From the NCBI GenBank assembly GCA_034401135.1, contig JAWZSP010000003.1, positions 558,001 through 622,000 on the forward strand: a stretch of 64,000 nucleotides of DNA, given 5' to 3'. Under the pieces are notes generated by a model, which saw nothing but the letters and a program-made list of their open reading frames with translations, was not told the origin of the DNA and did no database searches. Within the stretch, counting starts at the first letter, position 1. Each line of letters starts with the position of its first letter. The stretch comes from Volutella citrinella. Its lineage: Eukaryota; Ascomycota; Sordariomycetes; Hypocreales; Nectriaceae. Below, piece by piece: positions 23,068-30,807 of this stretch. The position numbers and the translations under genes are program-made.

Positions 23068-24137
23068 ACCCCAAGATTCGTACTCCCTTTCCGTATCATG
23101 AAGGCAGTACACTCGAGCTTTATGGTCCCGATGGCTCGACAATCGGGGTTACTGTCACGAAGATCTACTCTATGACAATGTCGCCTGTCATGGAAGTCGG
23201 TCTGAAGACTCCATCAGGCGATGAGCGACTAGCAGTGCTCAAGCTCTTCGATCGACGCTTCGGCTCCCACCGAAGACTTCGGCCTTGTGATGAGCCGTTC
23301 CCGCACAGCACCGGGTCGGAAGAAGCACTTGCACTTTTCATCTCGTCCGGTAGGGCTGAGAGCCTCCTCAAAGAACTTCAGGAGGACGAAGACGCGGAAA
23401 AGCCGGTGAACATGTGCAACCAGGAAGATGACGGAGACGCTGAGTCCGACGACTCCTCCAGTAGTGAATGCTCCACCAAAAAGCCTGACATCGACAGACT
23501 GGGAGAATTTGAGTGTACGACGTACTTCAAGACGAAAATAGACTATCAGAATGAGGTGCGAGCATACCGCGATTTACACACGCTTCAAGGCCAAGGCATT
23601 CCCGATTTCATTTCCACGGTTAGCCTCTGTTTAACACCTTGCCCTCTCGGGTTGACTGCCGACTTTTTCAAAGTGCCTGGTGTTCTGATTGAGAGTATTG
23701 ACGGATTCTCACTGGGACAGCTCACGAGTCAGGTTCCACATAATGAGGGTGTGTATCAGCAGATTATCCAGGACGCAATTGATCTTACCGTCAAAATCAA
23801 CGAGCTCGGTGTGATTCATTTCGACTGCCAGCCGAGAAACTTTCTTGTGGCCAGGAAAAGTGAGGCAGGCTACCAAGTGTATATGATCGATTTTGCACAG
23901 AGTGGCTTTCGTTCGGACTACAAAGACACCACCGATGAGGATGATGAATTTGGTTACCTGAATCGCTTGAAGTTTGGACGCAACGGCGATGAGATTGGCG
24001 TCATCATGGCAGGAAAGGTTTTCCGAGAGGCTGGGTTTCGTCTCAAACTCTACTTGCCTTACCAGACTGAGCCGGCGAATATCTTGTTCGGTGGAGACAG
24101 CCCAACTAGCGAAGCTCCTAGGGCAACAGCTGAATAG
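23068..24137 (+). CDS. Fungal protein-kinase-like protein, 5' end unresolved
   Basis: The frame from 23068 through the ATG at 23172 to the stop at 24137 encodes a kinase-like fold. The segment SPVMEVGLKT then DERLAVLKLFDRRFG supplies the probable ATP-anchoring lysine. After an acidic Ser-rich insert come a C-lobe with catalytic-loop sequence HFDCQPRNFLV and metal-site sequence MIDFAQSGF. This HxDxxxxN plus IDFA pattern is typical of a large fungal family of atypical kinases whose substrates are unknown. Sequence similar to the family's start (ELYGPDGSTIGVTV) is readable upstream of ATG 23172, so that ATG is probably internal. A CAG at 23065-23067 after a poly-C tract is the likely acceptor, but no upstream exon in the right phase could be found. 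The gene may be 5' truncated. It stands about 100 bp before the helicase-AAA tail relic. Confidence 0.6.
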
Positions 24138-24234
24138 ATGCGCCTTGTCAAGAAGGTTTTAGACCAATACAGCTGCACAGAAAAGAGCAGCCATAAATCT
24201 AGAAACCAGGGTGAGCCATTTCCACAGGGGATAC

Positions 24235-24320
24235 TCTTGGGTCAAGCAGGAGGGAGGTTACAGGTGCAGAGGCGGTTCGCATTGGATGTCGCAAGATGCA
24301 CTTAAAGGACTGTAGGGACC
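24235..24320 (+). pseudogene. Relic of the 3' end of a helicase-AAA gene
   Basis: These 86 bases align without gaps to 20923-21008, the last codons and stop of the helicase-AAA gene, with about 7 mismatches. The reading frame and the TAG stop are preserved: SWVKQEGGYRCRGGSHW is identical, and the end reads MSQDALKGL instead of IPQDAVNGL. Weaker similarity extends a few codons upstream. No other part of the parent gene is visible nearby, so this is a leftover of a partial duplication or of a deleted paralogue. Confidence 0.85.
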
Positions 24321-24407
24321 GGAAACGGTGGCAAACGGGACGCAAGTTGAATCTCATTTGCATTTGCATTCTAGTTGTCTATAGACGTAATCTTGGGTAT
24401 CATGAAA

Positions 24408-25745
24408 TTACCACGCAACCAACCATAGCAGCGCGAGCGCCAGCGCGCCCAGGCTTCCCTCTCTTGTCCGTGGTGCCGTGTTGCTCGAGGACCTCGACGT
24501 CGGTGCTGGCGCCGGTGACTCCGCAGGCTCCTGGGGCACCTCGTACGTGGCGCCGAAGACGAGCTTCCCGCCGTCCAGACGCTCAATAGTCTTGCTGTGC
24601 TCCTTGTCCAGCGCGCCCTCGAACGACAGCTCGAGGGAGAGAGACAGGTCCCATCGCGACTTGGCTCCGTCGGCGTAGAGGTCCACCCACTGGGCGTCCT
24701 CGAACGGCTCCCGCAAACCACCCGCCGCGCACTCGTCGAGGCTCGGCACCACGCCCTGCGTCTGGATCGAGCTGCCGTTGACGCCCATGGTCATGCGGTC
24801 TGCGCCGATGCCGAGGAACTGGGCCGACGCGCCGGTCGGCAACCAGATGGTTGGCGTGGTCGTCTTGTTGGACCTGTTGTCGCCCCTTGGCAGCGTGCTC
24901 CTCGGCGGCTGCAAGCTGGCGTTCTTGGGAGCGAGGCCGTCGTAGCATACGTTGCTCAGGGTCACGTATTGGCTGCTCCTTGTGTCCGTCTCGGATCCCG
25001 CGTTCGTCTTGGGCGGCTGCTGTGCGTACCTGGCCGCGCCAGAGTAGGTGGCGTTGCTGTCCGACTTGGTGACGTTCGTGGCCCAGTAGACGCGGGTCTC
25101 GTCAAAGAGGCCCGTCGCGTCCGAGTGGTTGAAGATGCCGTACTCTTTGGCCGTGTGCTTGTTGCCCCGGACGACAAAGTCACTGGACCGGAGGTGTATC
25201 CCGCGGGCAAAGGGATCGAAGTCGTTGCCGAGGGGGCTCGAGCCGTACTCGTCGCCGGTGGCGTCTGGTGGGAAGCCCAGGAGCTGCCAGTGAAAGGGAT
25301 TCGAGTCCGAGGCGTTGCCCGTCGGACTGATCTTGAGTAGCGCCGGATATTGGTACGACTTGGGCTTGTCGTCGCTGTTGTCGCATTTCCCGGCCCAGGC
25401 GGCGTTTCTCTCGAGGGTGTGCTTCACGGTGACGACGCCACGGTAGTAGAGCCCTGGGAACGCATATAGGAGGCTGAACTCGTCTTTCCTTAGACACAAA
25501 CACCCGTCAGCGCCGCAGCGCGCCTTCTTGTCGGCCTCATCGGCGAATCTGCCCCATGCGCCGGCGCCGGAGTCGTTGGAGCCAGAGCCAGAGACGGGGC
25601 CGGTGCCACTGCTTGATCCGCCGTTGCCCCCGATGCCGCTGATAGCGTCCGCGGCGGTTTCGCCAACCTTGGTAACCCTGCCAAACTTGGCCGTCGAGAG
25701 CCCTGCAGAGAGCAGGAGAGATGCTGCTACCAGGTGCAGACGCAT
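24408..25745 (-). CDS. Secreted GPI-anchored surface protein, uncharacterised
   Basis: A single-exon frame of 445 residues from ATG 25745. An N-terminal signal peptide (MRLHLVAASLLLSAGLSTA) precedes a Gly/Ser-rich spacer. A large domain follows with few cysteines (CGADGCLC, then isolated Cys) and several N-glycosylation sequons such as NAS, NHS, NVT, NAT, NRS and NGS. The end is a Ser/Pro/Thr-rich stretch and a hydrophobic terminus (LGALALALLWLVAW), as expected for GPI attachment. The family is not recognised; a cell-wall or plasma-membrane surface location is inferred from the termini. Transcription is toward the helicase-AAA relic, with the stop 87 bp away. Confidence 0.8.
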   Translation of the reverse strand: MRLHLVAASLLLSAGLSTAKFGRVTKVGETAADAISGIGGNGGSSSGTGPVSGSGSNDSGAGAWGRFADEADKKARCGADGCLCLRKDEFSLLYAFPGLYYRGVVTVKHTLERNAAWAGKCDNSDDKPKSYQYPALLKISPTGNASDSNPFHWQLLGFPPDATGDEYGSSPLGNDFDPFARGIHLRSSDFVVRGNKHTAKEYGIFNHSDATGLFDETRVYWATNVTKSDSNATYSGAARYAQQPPKTNAGSETDTRSSQYVTLSNVCYDGLAPKNASLQPPRSTLPRGDNRSNKTTTPTIWLPTGASAQFLGIGADRMTMGVNGSSIQTQGVVPSLDECAAGGLREPFEDAQWVDLYADGAKSRWDLSLSLELSFEGALDKEHSKTIERLDGGKLVFGATYEVPQEPAESPAPAPTSRSSSNTAPRTREGSLGALALALLWLVAW

Positions 25746-26342
25746 GGTAAGAATTGAAGCGTCTGACGCACACGCCCAAGAACAAGGACGATAGAATCTG
25801 GGCGGCGAGCCGCTAAAGAAGCCAGCAGCGACAGGGCAGGAAATGAAGGCTGAGGATGAAACAGGCCCCCGCGGCAGGCCCTGCGGCAGTTCCTGCGACA
25901 GGGGATGGCATGAGATCCATTGGCGTCTCGGTCACTGCCACTTTCGAGGCAGATTCTGACAAGAGGGATGCTGATCCTTTGACAAGGCAGGCCCTCATCA
26001 CAGTAAGGCCTAGCACTGTAAAATACGCTATAGTTGCGCTGCGACAGCCTATGCTCCACCGTGCTGACAAGGTCGCAGTGGAGATGGGCCCCAGCGTATT
26101 CTGTCTGTCCTGTCGTGCAGGGATATTGAGCTGCCAGCCCTGGAGGTGAATGCCTAATTATACCCTGCTAGGGTTCGAGTGCATCCGTCGGCTATTCATG
26201 CAATGCATGGCCATGTCGTTCGTCTGCCTATTTCTGGTGGCCGTTACGGGTGGCCGCAGTGGGAGCAATTGGCCTTGGCTTACTCACAGCAGACTGAAAC
26301 CAGGCAATAGTGGTAGTTCGGAGGAGCCTATCATGGACAACT
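25746..26342. other. Intergenic, promoter side of the GPI protein gene
   Basis: No coding signal. It carries the upstream region of the minus-strand GPI-protein gene and the 3' flank of the next minus-strand gene. Confidence 0.5.
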
Positions 26343-27593
26343 TCAATAATTCGGAGCGTCTGGGTCCCCACTCAAGGATTCAGTAGCTCCAGCGTCCTCT
26401 TGCCGGAGCTCCTGGGCGAGCTGCTCGTCAATGTGGCCATCCTCATCCCGCAGTTCGTCAATGTGGTTTTCCAAGTCGGCATCCCAATCCCAATCGTCTA
26501 TCGTAAAGTCGTCCACGTCCACAGAATAATCATAATCGACAACGACATCGGACATTTCGTCGTAGACATACGGCTGTTCGCACTCCATGGCCGTCCATTC
26601 AGGCTTCCACAGCTTCAGTCTAGCCTCGGGCACACTGTCGCGGGCGGCGAGGGCCTTCGCATCCGCATCCACGGTGCCGCCCCGTCTCTCGATGACGGGC
26701 ACCGGCCGGAACGTCACCGCCAGGACGTAGTAGTCGATGCGGCCCTCGGACGTCTCGTCGCGGACCCATCGCTGGGCGCGCCACGCGCTGGGCCCGCTCC
26801 ACCGGCTCTCCTCGACGTCATCGACGAACAGCGTGTCGCCGCCAGCTCGCTTGAAGAACCACTTATGCCTCATCTGCCGCGCAATTTCCTGCACCTGGCT
26901 CTTCTTGCGCTCCAACGTCTCCAGCTCGATGCGGAACTCGCGCAGCGTCGCCGGCAGCTCGTAGCCCGTGTCCTTGAGCCACGAGCCCTCGAACCGCAGC
27001 GGCTCGTCCTTTTCCCACCACCACCAGTCCGTGTGCCGGATGGTGAGCGTTAGCTTGCGCGGCTGTAGTCGGCAGCTCTGCAGCAGGAGGCCGAGACCGT
27101 TCTCCTCGAGCCGCCACATCTGCGCAAAGACGCGCATCCGCTCAATCTCGACTGGCCTGCTTGATGAGCCGCTGGTGTCGGCGTCGTCGCTCCTGCTAAG
27201 GCCCTGGGCTGCAGAGATGCTGTCCATCATCTGGGGCATAATGTGGCCGTAACCCTCGCCCCGGTATCGCGGCGGGGCGCGTTCGGGACTCCCCAGCCAG
27301 TGGATCTGCTCACGGAGCGTAAAGGGCATCGTCCAGGCCTCCTTGTAGACGGCCCGGCAGGTGCGCAGGAGCTGCGTGTCGCTCTTGGAGGGCGCAAAGT
27401 AGGCCGGGCGCGAGTAGTACGTCTCGGACATGTACTGATTGTCGGGCGACGGGTCAGGGTAATCGGTCAGGGCGTAGGCGAAGATGGAGGCGCGGATCTC
27501 GGCAGGGATGCGGAACAATGGCGATTTGTCCTGCGGCGAGACGGGTGCCGAGAGGATCTTTTCGTGTAGGAGAGGCGGGGAGGTGGGCGCCAT
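26343..27593 (-). CDS. Fungal F-box-like / DUF7730-type protein
   Basis: A single-exon frame of 416 residues. Near the start it reads SPLFRIPAEIRASIFAYAL, the usual entry helix of a family of fungal F-box-like proteins, followed by LLRTCRAVYKEAW and a long domain rich in Trp and charged residues that mentions no catalytic motif. The C-terminus is very acidic (runs of Asp/Glu between about 340 and 400). Such proteins are usually annotated as hypothetical; a substrate-adaptor role in ubiquitination is possible but not shown. The ATG at 27593 is followed at once by a Pro-rich stretch and is the first in frame. Confidence 0.7.
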   Translation of the reverse strand: MAPTSPPLLHEKILSAPVSPQDKSPLFRIPAEIRASIFAYALTDYPDPSPDNQYMSETYYSRPAYFAPSKSDTQLLRTCRAVYKEAWTMPFTLREQIHWLGSPERAPPRYRGEGYGHIMPQMMDSISAAQGLSRSDDADTSGSSSRPVEIERMRVFAQMWRLEENGLGLLLQSCRLQPRKLTLTIRHTDWWWWEKDEPLRFEGSWLKDTGYELPATLREFRIELETLERKKSQVQEIARQMRHKWFFKRAGGDTLFVDDVEESRWSGPSAWRAQRWVRDETSEGRIDYYVLAVTFRPVPVIERRGGTVDADAKALAARDSVPEARLKLWKPEWTAMECEQPYVYDEMSDVVVDYDYSVDVDDFTIDDWDWDADLENHIDELRDEDGHIDEQLAQELRQEDAGATESLSGDPDAPNY

Positions 27594-28020
27594 GGTCTCC
27601 GATGCCTTGATGTGACGTGATGGTGGCGGTGGTGATGATGATGATGAGGAGAAGGAGGAGCTGCAGTGTGGAAAGTGAATTGACCGTCGCCGTGTTGTAT
27701 TTAATACGAACTGCCAGATGTGTGGCTGCCTGCAGCTGGTTGCAGCTGGTGGCAGCTGGTTGTTGGTTGGTCGGTGTAGGCTGAGTTTGGACGGGATGTA
27801 TCAAATACAGGCAGCCACCTGCGGGGCGGGGTCAACGTGCAAGCAATTGCAGTTCACGGCGACCGTTACTCGTTCAAGGGTTGGCATAAAACACAGGGAA
27901 TGCATCAGATGGAAGCAAAGGGGTGACATCATAATTGGTTCGTGTCAATGAGTCGTGTGATAACTACATACATGATTCATCTGCACTCATCTACAAGCCC
28001 ATCCATATCCATGTCAAATC
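27594..28020. other. Intergenic with short GCAGCTGGT repeats
   Basis: Promoter side of the F-box-like gene. A patch at about 27726-27770 repeats GCAGCTGGT three times with variations, and 27618-27655 is rich in GAT/GAG triplets. No coding signal. Confidence 0.5.
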
Positions 28021-29670
28021 CTACTTCTTCTCCACCGCCGCGCGGTCCTCCTCGTCGCGGTACACAGTCTGGGTGGCCAGGTCGACCTTGGTCCTGGCAA
28101 AGTCACGGGCGCCGACCTTGTTCTTGAACAGAATGTCAATCTCGGCAAAGGTGCGGTTGGCCGTCTCGGGCAGGCGGAACCAGGCCCAGGCGAGGCCGAT
28201 GAACATGATGCCGCCAAAGAAGAAACCCGACTTTGCGCCCCAGTCCCATGTGGCACGCTGGATCATCCGTGGGGTGAGCTGGCCGTAGACGAGGACACCG
28301 ACGTTGTAAGTGGCACGGGCGACGACGACGCTCTTGGTGCGCAGGAAGTTTGAGGGGATCTCGGTGACGATGGTGTAGACGACGGGGCCGACAGTAATAA
28401 AAAAGAAGAAGTACTCGACCAGCAGGATGCTGCCGATGCCGTAGGCGAAGTTTGTGTTCTTGGTGGTGTCGGGGATGCCCAGGCAGCCGATGAGGATGGT
28501 GGTGGCGGCCAGGAAGAAGGTGCCCGATAGCAGCGACGTGCGACGACCCCATTTGCCGTTGAGGAACCAGGCGATGCACACGCCGACAATGGCGAGCGCG
28601 TACTGGCCCATGCCGAAGCTGAAGGACGAGCCCTTGGGCAGGCCGGCCTGGTCGAGGAAGTAGACGATGTACGACGTCAGGGGCGCGCAGATGTCCTGGA
28701 TGACGTAGACGCCGACGGTGATTTCGGTGCGTCGCAGGTTGATGCCCTTGAAGAGGTCGGCGTACGAGCTGCTAATGTCCATCTCGTGCTCGAGCTTGAC
28801 CGTGTAGTTCATCATGGAGAGCGTGTTCTGGTACTCCTCCTCGGACACATCCTTGGACTGCAAGACTCTCAACGCCTGCTCGGCCTCCTCGTTGCGTCCG
28901 CGGCGTGCAAGCCACCAGGGAGACTCGGGCGCGAAGAAGATGCCAATGGCCAGCGGGATGGGCAGCGCCCACTGCATGGCGAAGGGGATGCGGTACGCCC
29001 ACTCGCCCTTCATGGACAGGAACCCGCGCAGCACGCCCGTGCCCGTCAGGTAGCCGATACTCCAGCACATGGACACCAGCATGGTCAGGTAAGGACGCAG
29101 CACGTTGGGGCACACCTCGGAGGCGTACGTCGTCGTGATGGTCTGGAAGACGCCCCACGGCACGCCCAGCAGCAGACCGGCGCCCAGGTAGTGCCAGATG
29201 GTGGTGGCGAAGAACTGGATGAAGATGAAGCACATCATCAGGAACAGGCAGGTCAGCATGACCTTGCGGTAGCCGAAGTGGTCGGCCAGGATGCCGTTGA
29301 GCAGCAGGCCGATGATCTGGCCGCCCGCGACGGCGCCCGAGATGCCCGACTGGATGTACGCCGGGATCTCGTACGTGTTGCTCTTGGGCTGCCACGATCC
29401 GTAGCGCTCCTGGAAGGGCGGGAAGGCGAAGAAGGCCGTCACAAAGGCCTTGTCGAAGCCTTCCATGATGAGGGCCGCGGAGAAGACAAAGGACCAGAAG
29501 CACGCCTTGGGGTACTTGCGCAGGCCCTCGAGCAGCGTCATGCTGTGCTCGGCCTCGGTCGCCTGCTGCGCGCCCTTGAGCTCGTCGTGGCTGACCTGGA
29601 TGGCCTCCTCTTTGGACGGCATGTCGACGACGGTGGCCGGGTCGGCCTTGTCTTCCTGGTGTTGGGCCAT
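28021..29670 (-). CDS. MFS sugar porter (alpha-glucoside/maltose permease type)
   Basis: A single-exon frame from ATG 29670 encodes 549 residues with about 12 TM helices, a plasma-membrane proton-sugar symporter by family. Motifs visible: GFDKAFVTAFFAFPPFQERYG in the first loop region, LADHFGYRKVML (loop 2-3 signature), PESPWWLARRGR before the central loop, and LPETANRTFAEID after TM12. The same frame runs on upstream to 29703 but without an ATG. The promoter is shared with the PL26-type lyase gene at 30808, transcribed the other way, which suggests uptake of pectin-derived oligosaccharides; the substrate is inferred, not read from sequence. Confidence 0.88.
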   Translation of the reverse strand: MAQHQEDKADPATVVDMPSKEEAIQVSHDELKGAQQATEAEHSMTLLEGLRKYPKACFWSFVFSAALIMEGFDKAFVTAFFAFPPFQERYGSWQPKSNTYEIPAYIQSGISGAVAGGQIIGLLLNGILADHFGYRKVMLTCLFLMMCFIFIQFFATTIWHYLGAGLLLGVPWGVFQTITTTYASEVCPNVLRPYLTMLVSMCWSIGYLTGTGVLRGFLSMKGEWAYRIPFAMQWALPIPLAIGIFFAPESPWWLARRGRNEEAEQALRVLQSKDVSEEEYQNTLSMMNYTVKLEHEMDISSSYADLFKGINLRRTEITVGVYVIQDICAPLTSYIVYFLDQAGLPKGSSFSFGMGQYALAIVGVCIAWFLNGKWGRRTSLLSGTFFLAATTILIGCLGIPDTTKNTNFAYGIGSILLVEYFFFFITVGPVVYTIVTEIPSNFLRTKSVVVARATYNVGVLVYGQLTPRMIQRATWDWGAKSGFFFGGIMFIGLAWAWFRLPETANRTFAEIDILFKNKVGARDFARTKVDLATQTVYRDEEDRAAVEKK

Positions 29671-30807
29671 GGTGATGCCTGGGATGTCAATTGACGAACC
29701 CAATGGTGTCGGGTGGTTGAAGGATCAAGGATCGAGTGGCAGTGCGACTCTATTTGTCTGTCGAGTCCTCAGCTGCCGTTGTCGTCTTGTCTGTCTTGTC
29801 AAATTGCCAAGCGAGGCCCGGGTTCATATACTCCTCAAATATTCCCATCGCGACTCACGACAGGCCCCCAGGAGCATCATCCCAGGCCGCGACTACTAGG
29901 TGGTATTCGGGTAAAGTCCGCGGGGGCACCACTCGGTCGTAGATTCACCGCCGACAGAACCATCCCAGGTCGCCGTGCCATGCTGCTCGCGGCATAGCTG
30001 CTGGGGCCGTTGTGGGCATCACCGTCGTTCGATGCCCCATTCGCACTGGCGCACCGCCGTACCCCGTGGGCACATACCCCAGCTTTTTGGGCGCGCGGGC
30101 CCCATCCCGACCCATGATCCATCCGCCTCCAGTCATCAAGCTTGCCGCTTCCCCGCACCTCCAGCTTGGGGGGGAGGAGGGGACAATGATACCCCGAGTA
30201 GTCCCAGCCCAGAGCTCCCAGGTCCTTTAGAGCGTCAAGGTTGGAGCCAGCCCGTCCCGGTGGACTGGTTGCCCCCAAACGACCCCCAAAAGCCTCGCGC
30301 ATTTGCTGTAAAGATAGCCCGAGGACCCAATGGAATCGTACATCTCCGGCTAATCTGGTAATCGCTAACCTTGGCGCCGGCTATAACTGGGTGTAGCGCC
30401 TTGGCCTGGAACGGCAACAAGGCTTGTTCGTGACGACGAGGCTTGTCTTGTCTTGTCTTGTGTTGGATTCTCTGGTCTCGTCTTGTCGTCTGAGCTGTTA
30501 TCTTGAGCGTCTTGGTGTGCCAAAGCCTGTTCCTCCAGAAAGAATACGAGTCCCACCACCTGCTCCTGCAACTAATTACCAGCATTGGACCCGACCCGCA
30601 TGTTGACGCTCCAGCGGGCGCTTGCGACAGGGTTCTTTTGTCGTCATCCACAATCACCCCCGGCTGCATCTCCTCTCGAGCGCCCATCTTTTGCCGGTTC
30701 CGTCGCCACGCGCACCTGGGCCAAGGGGGATAAGAGTGCGGGGAGTGCCAGATACCCCAACAACTGGAGCTGAGCTGAGCTGAGCAAAAACTACTTGTCC
30801 GGCAATA
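29671..30807. promoter_or_regulatory. 1.1-kb bidirectional promoter, sugar transporter / PL26 lyase
   Basis: The only space available to both divergent start codons, so coordinated control is plausible. A short TCTTG tandem lies near 30447-30463, and GAGCT repeats sit near 30769-30785 just before the lyase ATG. ORFs within the gap show no recognisable protein. Confidence 0.55.

Noticed and set aside
26160..26190. T-loop-like sequence GGGTTCGAGTGC as part of a tRNA
   Set aside because: No matching acceptor stem, D-arm or anticodon arm can be folded around it.
28786..29694. 302-codon open frame antisense to the sugar porter
   Set aside because: Shadow frame of a well supported transporter; composition is Glu/Gly/His-rich without motifs.
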